From: Blastomyces gilchristii SLH14081
Taxonomy: Eukaryota > Ascomycota > Eurotiomycetes > Onygenales > Ajellomycetaceae
Reading direction: 5' to 3'
DNA: 64,000 bases
NCBI RefSeq assembly: GCF_000003855.2
Contig: NW_003101667.1
Coordinates: forward strand, 1,586,037 to 1,650,036
Shown here: piece after piece, positions 26,121 to 37,430 of the stretch
Numbering within the stretch: the first letter of the stretch is position 1
Layout: every line of letters begins with the position of its first letter
Notes under the pieces: model-generated
Seen by the model: the letters and a program-made list of their open reading frames with translations, nothing else
Told to the model about the DNA's origin: nothing
The model's database searches: none
Program-made: the position numbers and the translations under genes

Positions 26121-27111
26121 CTTAGCAGTCAGATGTAAGTCTCTCTATACTCTGTTATTTTTTTCTAATAAATCTGTTCTCTGTTATTCTGACTCTTACA
26201 GAGTCAGTCAGTGATCTGCTCTCTAAAAGTCTATAACTCTCACAGTGATTTATAAGTGATGAATAAGAGTTATCAGTTTCTTCAGAGCTAAGAGCTTAGA
26301 GTCTTACTTAATAAGATTATTATATATATCTTTATTCAGCTTCTTTATAAATATCACTATTCAGATCTTGTTTCAGAGCTTTGTTTTCACAGATCTCAAT
26401 TTATATCATAATTTTATAAAGTACTGTAAGTAGTCTTTATCAAATTTCTTATCTCTTTTTCTAATATTGATGATTACAGCTCAGATATTCTCTGTTTGAC
26501 ATATAAAGTTCTTTAACTTATTCTCTAGATAGATCTTGAGAATGAATCAGTGAGATCTCTCATAATTATTCTCTAGATAATTCAGTTAATTCTTAACTTT
26601 AGTGTAGTAAAGATCTGTTATTATATAGATAATAGCTTCTTCATTCTTTATATCACACAGCTGAGCTTGTAAGTCAATTTCAAGAACAAACTTATAAAAG
26701 TCTTTATAGATTATAATTCAGTAGATAATCTTAAGTAATTACAGCTTAAGAAAGTTTCTTTTCAGTTTACAGATATCTCTGAAGATTATATTTAGAGAGA
26801 CTCAGTTTAAGAGTGTTTAGAAATAGTAAGTATTTCTTGTAGAAGAATAGCTTAATTCTGTAAGAGATGCTTAAGAATATTCTTTACTAAGATTGATTTA
26901 TTCATAAGTTTGAAGACTTTCTCTATCATAGATATAGAGAATAATATCTTATAAGTAATTAATAAGTTCTCTAAGACTTTATCTATAAGAGTTATTAATA
27001 ATTCAGATAACTGCTTCTGAGTATTTATAGTAGAGTTCACAGATATTAAAATATATAAGTTTTTAGTTCTTTCAGTTATAATAGATAATTGCTAACTGAC
27101 AGAGCTTGAAA
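26121..27111 (-). mobile_element. Probable continuation of Gy2, unresolved
   Basis: AT-rich sequence that follows MITE B without a visible break. A 62-codon open frame at 26,852-27,040 (minus) is Leu/Ile/Lys rich and may be part of a gag, but I see no motif. It is listed to account for the interval. Confidence 0.4.
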
Positions 27112-27365
27112 TGTAAGAATAAGTACTCATAGATAATTATTCAGATATTTGCAGCTTGATGAAATATATACTGATAGCTACTAGAAGTATTTCTAATAGA
27201 AAGATAAATATAAAGATTAAATGTATAATAGTATTTAAGCTGAGTTATAAATAGTATTTGTGAACTTCAGTCTATATAGTTGTGTGTAGTCAAGAGCTGC
27301 TAACTCTATTGATTACATAAGAGATAGAAAGAGAGATAAAGAATCCGTGAGAAGTAAAATTTCTT
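27112..27365. repeat. LTR, second family, copy 1
   Basis: 254 bp beginning TGTAAGAATAAG and ending ATTTCTTACA, matched by the reverse complement of 40,138-40,393 (256 bp). TG...CA ends and short inverted termini (TGTAAGAA / TTCTTACA) mark it as an LTR. The immediate 5 bp flanks do not match, so I cannot show a solo LTR; it is probably the edge of an element that interrupted the plus-strand gypsy RT starting at 27,366. Confidence 0.65.
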
Positions 27366-27498
27366 ACACTTTAAGACTATAAAGAATCACTACTCTCTAT
27401 CTCTGATTAAGAATGTAATTAATTATCTTACAGAAGCTGTCATATTTAAATAATTAAATATAATCAATATATATACACAGCTGTAAATACAGTCTGAG
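27366..27498 (+). pseudogene. Gypsy RT fragment, left half of a split copy
   Basis: The plus strand continues, after skipping 27,499-36,931, into 36,932-37,428. The join is confirmed by the uninterrupted minus-strand relative near 24,490, where the sequence on both sides of the target site is contiguous. It encodes the middle of a degraded Ty3/gypsy RT, before the YLDD box. Confidence 0.75.
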
Positions 27499-27664
27499 TG
27501 TGATTCAGAAGAATATACAATCACTGAATAATAACACAGCTGCTTTCAAACACACTTACGAATGTAAAGAGGCTCTAGCAGCCACTAATTAATTTAGATA
27601 ACATATATAAGAAGTCAGTGTATACCTGTAATTATACACTGACTTAAGCAATCTTTGAATCACA
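27499..27664 (+). repeat. Gy3 5' LTR (166 bp)
   Basis: Starts TGTGATTCAGAAG and ends TTTGAATCACA. It differs from the 3' LTR at about 25 positions, all transitions as far as I can align by eye. It contains an 11 bp perfect inverted repeat, GTCAGTGTATA...TATACACTGAC, around an 8 base loop near 27,615-27,645. No clear tRNA primer site follows at 27,665. Confidence 0.88.
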
Positions 27665-28031
27665 TCTGATAGCATGTCTAAAAATCAGTGAGAAGTGCAG
27701 GCTTCTTCAGAGTATGATAATTTCATTTACAAAGTGATTTATAGTTATCATATCAGTGTAATTCTAAAACATCTTAAAAGATAGTGTATGAAGAAGTAAT
27801 AAGTGAAAGAGCATCTGATTGATACTACTCTGCTTATTAAAGAAAAACTTCACACTCAGATAAATATCATATATATAAACAGATAAGATGTGAGAAAAGA
27901 CATGAAAGTAATAAATCAGATTCAAAGAAGATTACTCTCTACTCAGAAGAATAAAAGAAAGATGACTATTACTGAAGTTGTATAATAATAACAGAAATTA
28001 TATAATAATATAATAATAGACACTGTATAAT

Positions 28032-28537
28032 TAGACTGGCCGCTGGAACCATGAATTTCACATTTAATCTCATTTAATCTGGTTTCATACATTTCTTGAT
28101 TTGAATCCCGCTGGGACTAGTCATTAAAAAAACGTACAAAGTGACTATATATGAGATCTTAAAATGAAACCATGACTTGAAAAAAATGAGAAAGTGGTTT
28201 CATTTGATATCATTTAGTCCCATTCTTGGCATAAAGTTACTATTTTTAGACATTTTAAGGCTTTTTTTAGACTATTTTTAATTTTTTGAAAAGTAATGCT
28301 TTTTGATAATGCTCAAATGAGATTTAAAGTCATTTAAAGCAATAAAAATAATTTAAATTGAGAAGTGAAAATCATGATCTTATTTGAAAAATGTAATAAG
28401 AGTAGACAGTAAGTCTCACTGAGACAGTATGAAACTACTATCTAATGTTAAAACCATGTAATGAGATCAGTTAAATTGATAATAAAACTATCAAAAAATC
28501 TGATTCTGGTCTCAGACACAGTCACACAGTCAGTCTA
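28032..28537 (-). mobile_element. hAT-like MITE copy C
   Basis: A 506 bp copy in reverse orientation relative to A, B, D and F. It starts TAGACTGGCC and ends CAGTCTA, flanked by perfect 8 bp duplications TGTATAAT. It lies in the 5' internal region of Gy3 and retains some GG/CC and CpG near its left end. Confidence 0.92.
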
Positions 28538-28849
28538 TGTATAATCAATGAGAAATTACTGAAATGAACATCTTCTCTAGTCAATATAAACATTCTTCTC
28601 TGCTATCTAAACTGAAAGATATATAGAATCTTTCAGAGAGTTTACTCAAAGTAGTAAGAAAAGTGACTGAGATTACTGAATCAGAAGTGAAACTCTGTAT
28701 GTATACAAGAATTCTAAACAAGATTAAGATCTTGTAAACACAGTGACAGACTGAGACAGAAGTTAAACAACAATTGATATTTGCTGCAAATCAAGTATTT
28801 ACTATGAAGAGCTTCATCAATGCAATCATCATTATTAATAAGAATAGAG

Positions 28850-29950
28850 AAAATCAGGTTGTGAACCTGTAGCAGAAAATCAAATGTTTATACAGATAGA
28901 TAACTTGCTGAATCTGAAGATCTCATTACAATTATTTATAATCTCTTCAGAAGTGTATATGTTATCTGAGACTGCTGCACAGAATAAGAATCTGAATATG
29001 AAATATATCAAGCTAAGAGATCTGTCAAAGCTATTAAGCTTTAATGATGACTGAAAAAATGATGCTGCAATCAGCTGACTAAGTCAGATATAATCTTATT
29101 ATTGAATTAAGTATGAACTCACAGACAGATAGTTAATAGAATTTTAATAAGTCTTAAGATCTGCAGTATTTCTATGCAGAAAAGTGAAGTTATTATAAAT
29201 AACTAATGAAAAGATGAATCTCATAGATCTGAAGTAATATTCATTTTCATAAATATGAAATGAGTTTTTTAAATAAATCTTGCACAACTTTAAGAAAGTG
29301 AATATATAAAATAAGTGTTATAAATACTTTACTGAGTGTAGATAAGTGAGTGATCTTACATCATACTTCACACACTTCAGCTTATAATATCTTGTATTGA
29401 ATGAGAAGCTCTTAATATCTTTCTATTTACAGATCTTCATTCATGATCTTATATCTAAGTTAAGAGTGAAATGAAAATTCTTAAGCTTGCAATCAGATAC
29501 AGTGAAAGAAGTATATAATATTCTCATTGTACAGAAACAAGTGAGTTAACTATAATAGAAAATACTGTAATTAAGTATATCTCAGCAGAGAATAAATAAT
29601 CAGACTTCTATAATACAAGTTACATATCTGAATATAATAAATCTAGATTTGAATATCATTACTAAAGTACTGAATTCTCTAAAAAAGAGATTCTCTGAGT
29701 GAAAATCTTAATATTATAAGTATCAAGCTTGCTTCAACTATAAATATTAAAATTATGATATAAAAGATTATACACAGTGTGCACAGTTAAGAAAAGTAAG
29801 TAAGTTAAAAAACTAGTAGAATCAGTGAGCTTGAAGATACTCACTGACATTCTATAAAAAGTCTTTAAAGTGAAAGAGATGTCTGTGTAAAATAATCTAC
29901 TGAATTCTGTGAATGTGAAGAGAAAGCAGACTTCTGACTGAGATATAAAT
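28850..29950 (+). pseudogene. Gy3 gag remnant
   Basis: The plus strand near 28,995-29,090 reads IKLRDLSKLLSFNDD followed by KNDAAIS and LSQI, which fits the start of fungal gypsy gag capsid domains (a K.L.....F.G....A..WL pattern). A Cys-containing stretch near 29,690-29,750 could be the zinc knuckle but is too degraded to confirm. Stops are frequent. Confidence 0.6.
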
Positions 29951-30801
29951 GAGAATGAAGCAGACACTTATTTCAATATCTTGAGATCTGAAATGTTAAT
30001 GTAAAGAGAGCACTTAAGTAAGAATTGAGAGATAACTGTAAAAGTGTTAGTAAACACAGAAGCTTCTATACAATATATTAATAATTATATAATTTAAAGA
30101 CTGAAAGAGGTCTGCTGAGTGAAGAATTCTCAATATATAAGATTATTTAATAACTGATATTTAGTATCATCTGCAAGAGTAAGAGTTTCCTTGTACTTCA
30201 GAGAATAATCTTGCTATATTTAGATATGAGAGCTGCAGAACATGAAATATAATCTTATTCTCAAACTTGATTAATTTCAAAGATTTAATCTGCAGATTCA
30301 ATGATATATGTATTATATATAGCTAACTGATAGAAAGAAAACAGTGTATACAATTCTATTAACTGATATGAGAAGAACATTTCACATCTCTGATATAGAA
30401 GAATTAAATCTACTTATATATCAATAAGTAAAGAGAATGATTTACAAGACCTCATCTGAAAGTATTCTGTATATTATACAGAACTCAGAAGCAGAGAAAA
30501 TCAAGATAAAGAATATACAGAAGAATAAGTATATAAAGAAACTTCTGAAGAAGTATGAGAAGATTTTCTGAACAGATCTTTTACTGAAATTACTGTCAGA
30601 ATAAGAATTCATACATGAGATTGACATAAAGAATGTGAAATCAGTCAATTAAAATACATACTCTCTGTCACAAATGTATCTTGAAGAATAGAAGTATTAG
30701 ATCACAGATCTTCTAGAATATAATCTTATACAACTTCTATTAAGTACATGAGACTTCTCAGTTCTATTTATGAAAAAGATAAGTGAGAAGTGACAGATAT
30801 A

Positions 30802-30833
<32 letters not shown>

Positions 30834-31569
30834 TTTTATTATACTCATATGCAAGCAGAGCTTATAATGAGTTCTTATATAATATTAAATACAGATCAAG
30901 TATTGATTATACAGAAGAAAATACAGGTATTATTATTATTATTATTATTCTTTCATTATAGTCATATGCAAGTGAAGCTTATGATGAGTTCTTGCATGAT
31001 ATTAAATACAGATCAAGTGTTGATTATACAGGAGAAAATACAGATGTTAAGATCATGTCAAGATAATAAGAACATAGAAAAATACAAAGAAGTGATAATT
31101 AGATATATACAATAATAACTTCTCAGCTCAGAAATATAGAGTAATTCATTGAAGTGATTTGTACATCTCTGTATTTATTAGAAATCTGAGGTGTTTGAGT
31201 TCTAGATTTAATGTATCCTCTGCAGGTTTCAAACCCATGTGCCTTGGTTTTCCACGCCAAGGCACTACTGAGTGACTGCATCAATCATTCAGCCACCGGG
31301 GTGAAATACAGGTATTGAGACCACACCAAGATAACAAGAACATAGGAAATACAAAGAAGTGACAATTAAATACATGCAATAATAACTTCTCATCTCAGGA
31401 ATATAGAGCAATTTGTTGAAGTGATTTGTACATCTCTGTATTTATTAGAAACCCGAGATACTTGAGTTCTGGATTTAATGTATTCCCTGCGGGTTTCAAA
31501 CTCACATGTCTTGGTTTCTCATATCAAGGCACTATCAGGTGGCTGCATTAATCATTCAGCCATCAGGGC
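30802..31569 (-). mobile_element. tRNA-derived SINE, family 1, outer copy of nested pair
   Basis: Read on the minus strand, its two halves are 30,802-30,931 (3' end with ATT tail) and 31,317-31,569 (tRNA-like head). It is split by another SINE of the same family. Its own target duplication is ACAGATATATATT (30,793 on) against ACAGATGTATGTT (31,570 on), 13 bp with two transitions. It sits in the RT of Gy3. Confidence 0.83.
30932..31303 (-). mobile_element. tRNA-derived SINE, family 1, inner copy of nested pair
   Basis: A 372 bp copy inserted into the outer SINE. Its perfect 13 bp target duplication AAATACAGGTATT (30,919-30,931 and 31,304-31,316) is itself SINE sequence, matching AAATACAGGTGTT in the intact copy near 6,384. 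Same orientation as the outer copy. Heavily C-to-T mutated. Confidence 0.88.
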
Positions 31570-32329
31570 ACAGATGTATGTTAATTATTAAGCACTTAAT
31601 AAGCATATAATTAAGAATGAATACTCATTGCTATGAATTCAACAACAGTTAAATACAGTTGAAAATGTCTGATATCTATTAAAGATTGATCTTCTCTCAG
31701 AATATTAGCAGATCTGTGTAGATAAACTGTCAGTATCACAAACTGTATTTAATATATAATGAGAAAAGTTCAAATTTCTCATAATATTATTCAGTTTGAT
31801 AAATATATCTGTCATCTTTTAAATAATAATGAATATAATTCTTTATAAACAGAATGAAATCTCATGTCTTATATATCTGAATGATATCTTAGTTTTCTCA
31901 AACTTATACAATGAATATCTAAAGTATCTTAATGAAGTGCTTACAACTCTGACAGAGTATAAGCTCTATATTAAATCAATTAAGTATGTGTTTAAAATGA
32001 AAGAGTTGAAGTTCATGAGATATATAATAAGTGATGACTATATACATCTCATCTCAGAGAAATTGAATGTTATAGTGAATTAATCACAGCTGAGAAATAT
32101 ACACTATATATAATAATTTCTTGAGTTAATCTCATACTACTGCAGATTTATCAAAGATTTTGCATGAATAGCTGCATCACTCTCAGATCTCTTAAGAGAG
32201 ATAGATGTTAATCTGTGAAAGAAGAAGTTTCATTCAATTATCTGAAATATTATGTGTGAAGAGATCTTTCTCACACTGAGAGAATATATAATAACATTCT
32301 CAGTGCTTATTCAATCAGATTATAATAAA

Positions 32330-33700
32330 TCTTTCTACATTGAGACAGATGCATCTAAATAAGTTATTAGAGACACTCTTCTGCAGATAAGCAAGAATAA
32401 TAAGCAGCACTCAGTGATTTATAATAGTAGAAAACTATCAGACACTGAACTCAATTACTCAGTGTATGAAAAGAAATTACTAGTGATCAAGCACACACTG
32501 ATACTGTGAGATAGATATATTAATAACAGATATATAACAACAGTGATCACAGATTATAAAAGCCTTCTCTATCTATAATTAATAATAAAACCTTTCAAAT
32601 GCTTAGTACATTGAATCTTGAAGTTTCAAGTATATAATCTTCATATTAAATACTAAAAGAGATCAGACACTGTGATATCTAATATAATCAGTTACAGACT
32701 CAATTTCATAAGTAAGAGTTCTGTGAATCAGATATAAGAGAAGTTTGTGTTAAATACACTGAGAGAATGTAAGAAATTAGAATGAGTGAATACAAGAATC
32801 TCTTACTTAGAGAATAATAAGATGTCAGATAATAAGCATCTTATAAAAGTGATAGAAGAGATGCTTCTAAACTTCAAACTGAGAAAATTAAAAAATAATG
32901 TTATACTTTCTCATGATCTAGAATATGTAAAAGCTCTCTATCTGAAACATTCATTTAGACACAACTTGATGACTTAAATGTATAAGGAATTCAGTCACTT
33001 AGAAAGCTCTGAACTCATGAGTATACTTGAATCAAGAGTGTACTGATCAAGCATGACTGAGAACATGCAGATATATACTTACAGATGCCTGAATTGTCAG
33101 GTTATAAAGAAATCTAAGAGAGAATTAGAACATGAGAAAGCATAATATTAGATAAAATGTATGATACAACTGTTTAAATAATATAAGAATGAATCTCATA
33201 GACATACTACTACAAATATCAAATGAAAATTATTGAATAATCACTGCTATTAACTACACTACTGACTGATCAGTTGTGAAAGCAGTTTCAGAGATAATAG
33301 AGAAGATAGTGATAAAGTTTCTACACAATGAGATTTATATCAACTATGAAATATTACATGAGATTCTAACTGATAACAGTGCAAATCTCATAGAAGAAGT
33401 GATGAGATATTTCATAAGTCAGTTACAGATAAGATATTGTAGAACAATATCATACTATTTATGAATAAATAGAAAGATGAAATGCTTGAATAGAATTCTG
33501 AGCAACATGCTGATGAAATATCTAATGAGTAAGTCTATGAGATTATGAGATGAATATCTCAGTCAGGTGTTATTAGTCATGCGAATTTAACAGCATACAG
33601 TCTTCAAGCCTTCATCATTCTATCTGTTGTATGAATTGTATTCACGCATTCTGAAGAATGCTTCAGAAAAGATGAGAAAGAAAACAGCAGTTACAGATGC
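32330..33700 (+). pseudogene. Gy3 RNase H and integrase remnant
   Basis: RNase H: FYIETDAS near 32,335-32,360, then VIYNSRKLSDTELNYSVYEK to 32,470, typical of gypsy RNase H. Integrase: the Cys pair of the HHCC zinc domain appears as YRCLNCQVIKK near 33,085-33,115; the catalytic core shows EILTDNSANLIEE near 33,360-33,400, then RISYYL-like and RLWDEYL-like sequence (stops intervene) to about 33,560. An open piece covers 33,276-33,464. The Asp of TDN is retained; other catalytic positions are uncertain. Confidence 0.82.
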
Positions 33701-34161
33701 AGCAGTTGCAGATATAAAATCAAGATTGAAAGAAATCAGTCACACATGTGTAAAAGCTAATGAGTTACTTCTGAACTGAGCAATTCAATTAAAAAGAATA
33801 CAAGACTCACTAGTTAAGAAATCAAGTTTCAAGATAAGAACATGAGTTCTCATACACAATGAGAGTTCTGAGAAGTTTCAACCTAGATGATTTGAGCTCT
33901 ATAAAATACTCAAATCACATTCTCTGAGAATATACACATTAAAGAAATTAGAGAGATAAGTCTTATACAACTTAATAAATAATTCATATCTGATAGAGAT
34001 GAAGATATATTGTACAAAAGCAGCTTATAATCATCTGCAGTGGTATTATCAGTACTTAAAGAGAACGAGTTGAAAATCAACAAAACTGGGGCAATAGCGA
34101 GCCATAAAAGCCGCTGTTTCAACTAATGCAGGGAAGACCGTCAAGTGTTAAAACGTAGCAT

Positions 34162-34261
34162 NNNNNNNNNNNNNNNNNNNNNNNNNNNNNNNNNNNNNNN
34201 NNNNNNNNNNNNNNNNNNNNNNNNNNNNNNNNNNNNNNNNNNNNNNNNNNNNNNNNNNNNN
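34162..34261. other. Assembly gap (100 N)
   Basis: Exactly 100 N, the usual placeholder for a gap of unknown size. The ~98 bp to its left (34,064-34,161) are strikingly CpG-rich compared with everything around. Confidence 0.99.
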
Positions 34262-34748
34262 CAGTAAAGAGCAGTCTCAGAGTAGCAGACTTATATATGA
34301 GTTAGATTACAGAAGAAAAAGAAATTCAGAGTTGAATTTAACTGTTTATATCAGTTCAATTGTGAAGATAATAGAGGATGAAACATCTGAAATATCTGTA
34401 AATATATGAGATCAAGTTATCTTGACCTCTGAGAATGCTCAGAGATTGAACAAGATTAGTTTTAATAAGCTGTTCACTGTAGTGATCTGAGTGAGTGAAG
34501 AGAGACAGTATAAGGTATGAGATAGAATTATAAGATGAAAGCTGCTAAACCTAGTCACTGAACACTGTATTATATAGAGGTCATGTAAGAGTAGTAACTA
34601 GCAGACAAAGAACAAGTGTAAGAGAAGAAAAGAGATAATGAATAATGAATTGATTATTAACTGTAAGAGTAGACTGTAAAAAGACAAATGTTATTATACA
34701 CATCTTATTTAGTTTCATACACTACACATTTAATCTATTTCCAATGCC

Positions 34749-35143
34749 ATGTCATCTGAAAAATATTAAAAACAAAGGAAATCTCAAAAATTGAGATCTG
34801 TAAGAGATTCAAGAGTTATAAGCTACTCTTATAACAATATTATACATATCTCTGATTTCTCTATCACTCTGTGTATAACATTAATATCATTTATTACAAG
34901 ATTGACTGAAATGCTAATATAGAAATATGTACACATGTATATAGAAAAATTGAAAGAGAGTGTGAGATCTGCAGAATCAAGAGTCAGAGCAGAGAGAACA
35001 GAGATGAAAGAAATGAAAGAAGAAGAGAGTACAGAACTGAATGAATAACAGTAGAAGTTACTTAAGACTAAACACTTACAACTCAGTGTGTGCACAATCT
35101 TTCTCACAGAGAAGAAAGAGAAAGTGACAGAAGAAGCTTAAAG
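34749..35143 (+). pseudogene. Gy3 extra reading frame downstream of integrase
   Basis: From an ATG at 34,749 one frame runs about 130 codons to a TAA with only four internal stops (three TAA/TAG that CAA/CAG or TGG would explain, and one TAG in a similar context). Translation gives a basic N-terminus (KQRKSQKLRSVRDSR), a hydrophobic stretch (FSITLCITLISFITRL) and a charged, probably helical segment (ESRVRAERTEMKEMKEEES). I do not recognise it. Ty3/gypsy elements normally end coding at integrase or a chromodomain, so a further frame is unusual. It could also be a piece of another inserted element. Confidence 0.45.
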
Positions 35144-35897
35144 ATAGAAGAGAATAGTCTCAGTGATGTTATTATCTTTGATTAGAATGATCTCTGATGC
35201 TGAAGCAACTAAGAACTATTATTAGCATATGAAAATCATAAAATCAGAGATAAGAACAGTTACTAAATAAACATTCACTGATCTTAGAGTTGTACATATA
35301 ATTACAACACACATAAGGCTTCTCAGAAAGAGAGAGAGAGATATGAGAAAATGTAGAAAGCAGAATACAGTGCATGAATAACTTATTCTCATAATAACAT
35401 TTCAGATAAGATGTATAAGTCTCATATTCACAGGTGTAAAAGAGTATGATATTCATATTCTTATTTCTGAAAACACAGATATTCTTCATCTGCATCATGA
35501 AGTCAGATAATAAACATCAGAGAATAGACTGATATGAGTTAATTATCTGAAAGATATTTATCAGAGTAAATGTATCTGTAATATTGAATTTAATGATTGT
35601 AAAAAGTTTCTTAATGTCTGTAGATATCACAACTTTATATATGATAAAACTCATAATAATTTCTTCTAAAAAAATTAGTATTAGAAGAAAAGATGAAAAA
35701 GAAAAGACTTGTACTCTTGATACTGTTAAGAAGAGAGATAATTCTCTGATATAAACACATAATTATCTCATCATAAATACTTAAAATAAACATAATAATC
35801 AGTGTTTATAACTGAGCTTTAAATAGTTATATTATATACAGTCTTCATACAATAAATTATTCTAGAGATTAATAAAAAAAGTGAAAGTGTATTTACT

Positions 35898-36095
35898 GAG
35901 AAATATGATTCATTAAGTCTATGCAACATCTTCTTAAAACAGGAAGAGCTGATGACAACAGCAGAAGTAGCAGAGACAGAGAAAGCAGAAGTAGCAGAAG
36001 TGAGAGAATCAGATACAGAGATAAGTATAGAAGATTGAGAAGAAGTAACTGAGAAAGAAACAGAGAAAGCAGAGAGAGATATAAAAGACTCAGTC
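35898..36095 (+). pseudogene. Acidic repetitive reading frame near Gy3 3' end
   Basis: About 65 codons with one internal TGA (Trp if TGG). The middle is rich in Glu, Ala and Val (EVAETEKAEVAEVRESDTE), looking like a disordered acidic tail. No family recognised. It lies between the extra frame at 34,749 and the 3' LTR. The intervals 35,144-35,897 and 36,096-36,765 show only short broken frames. Confidence 0.4.
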
Positions 36096-36765
36096 ATATA
36101 TAATATAAATAATTTATGTTCTTCAAGTTCTTAATTAATGATTTAATATTGAGTTCACTATTATTGATGAACATGAAATCTGTCAACATGTGAAGATTCT
36201 ATGTAAATAAAAACAAATATATTAGTATCTATATTTATGTAAAATTGGTGCTAGAAATATGATCAGAAGCCTGCTGAGAAGAAAAACAGTTGAGAGTGTA
36301 TAAGAAGATGAAGAAGATATGTTATTTATAATAATACATTCTGATAATTGTTAGAAGAAAACAAGTTCTGATCACATTTCATAATATATTATACTTACTG
36401 CTAATAAACTGCTCAGTATGAGTACTACAATGATACTTATTATAGAAATGAGAAGTCATCAGCAGAAACATGTATAATATAATAGATGAATAAATAGAAG
36501 ATGTTGAATAGAAGAAGAGATAGAAATCTTGAATAAGATAATAATATTCAATGATGATAATGATAAAGAAGATAATTGAAGAATGAAAAAAGTTAGCAAA
36601 TGAGTGATATAATATAGTGAAAGTTTCTTTGTAAGAATGTAAGAAGAATGCTAGTCAGATCAGAGATAGACAGTATAATTACAAACACTAGCAGTGTGCT
36701 AATCTGCATGAAGCTAGAGCTTATGTCATGATTATATGAGTGTGACTGAATCTGATGAGAGAGAA

Positions 36766-36931
36766 TGTGATTCAGAAGAACATACAACTGCTGAATAATA
36801 ACACAGCTACTTCTGAACACACTTATGAATGTAAAGAGACTCTAGTGACCACTAATTAATTTAGATAATGTATATAAGAAGCCGGCGTACGCCTGTAATC
36901 ATACACTGACTCAAGCAATCTTTGAATTACA
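36766..36931 (+). repeat. Gy3 3' LTR (166 bp)
   Basis: Same length and ends as the 5' LTR (TGTGATTCAGAAG...TTTGAATTACA), preceded by the polypurine tract at about 36,754-36,765. It keeps a few CpGs (GCCGGCGTACGCC near 36,883) that are mutated in the 5' LTR, and so breaks the inverted repeat seen there. Confidence 0.88.
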
Positions 36932-37428
36932 TGAGAATGAATAAAAGACTGTCTTTAGAACTACACTGATATTATTTAAATATCTAGTAATATCTTTTAA
37001 TTTGATAAATATCTCTGTAATATTTTAGTCTTTTATTAATAAAATACTTCATATATATCTGAATATCTTTATAGTAATATATCTGAATATTATAATAATA
37101 TACTTTATAAAGAAGAAAGAACATACTGAGTATGTATAAACTGTGTTAAAGATCTTGAATGAGATAGAACTGTATATTAAGCTTATAAAGTATAATTTCA
37201 GTATTTACTGAAGTAATTTTCTAGAATATATAATCACTGTAGATGATATTCAGATAAAATCTTTATAAATTAAGACTATTGTATTATACTCAGAGTTAAC
37301 TAGTATTTATAAGATTCAGATCTTTCTAAGTTTTATTAATTTTTATAAACAGTTTATCTTTATATTTATAAGAGTCTTCTTGACTCTTACAGATATGATG
37401 AAGAGTGAAGATAAGAGAAAGTCATCTA
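36932..37428 (+). pseudogene. Gypsy RT fragment, right half of a split copy
   Basis: Continues 27,366-27,498. The plus strand reads LINISVIF, INKILHIYLNIFIVIYLN and KKEHTEYV, then FLEYIITVDDIQ and FINFYKQF to 37,400. These are the thumb and connection motifs after the YLDD box, which here reads YLNI. The fragment is cut at 37,428 by the tail of a LINE insertion. Confidence 0.8.
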
Positions 37429-37430
37429 TA

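Larger units (their letters stand above)
30030..32090 (+). pseudogene. Gy3 protease and reverse transcriptase, split by SINEs
   Basis: The aspartic protease motif reads LVNTEAS near 30,047-30,067; the family has D-T-G-A-S, so the catalytic Asp and the Gly are both changed by G-to-A. The linker into RT (EIDIKNVKSVN, SLSQMYLEE, ITDLLEYNLI) is at about 30,610-30,740. RT resumes at 31,579 after the nested SINEs with NKHIIKNEYSL, KIDLLSEY and CLIYLNDILVFSN near 31,860-31,905. The catalytic box reads YLND, one Asp of YLDD lost. An open piece covers 31,829-32,083. Confidence 0.85.
27499..36931 (+). mobile_element. Complete Ty3/gypsy element (Gy3), 9.4 kb
   Basis: This is a full-length, RIP-degraded LTR retrotransposon. 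It has 166 bp LTRs at both ends, 4 bp target duplications TGAG (27,495-27,498 and 36,932-36,935), and a purine-rich tract GATGAGAGAGAA just before the 3' LTR. Inside, in plus orientation: gag (about 28,850-29,950), protease (LVNTEAS near 30,050), RT (30,600-30,795 and 31,579-32,090), RNase H (about 32,330-32,580), integrase (about 32,930-33,700), then an unusually long 3' region to 36,765 with extra reading frames. Order PR-RT-RH-IN identifies Ty3/gypsy. Nested inside are a MITE (28,032-28,537), a SINE within a SINE (30,802-31,569) and a 100 N gap (34,162-34,261). It inserted into an older gypsy RT gene. Confidence 0.88.

Noticed and set aside
30783..31115. 110-codon plus-strand frame beginning with a Leu run
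   Set aside because: It reads through the ATT tails and bodies of the nested SINEs.
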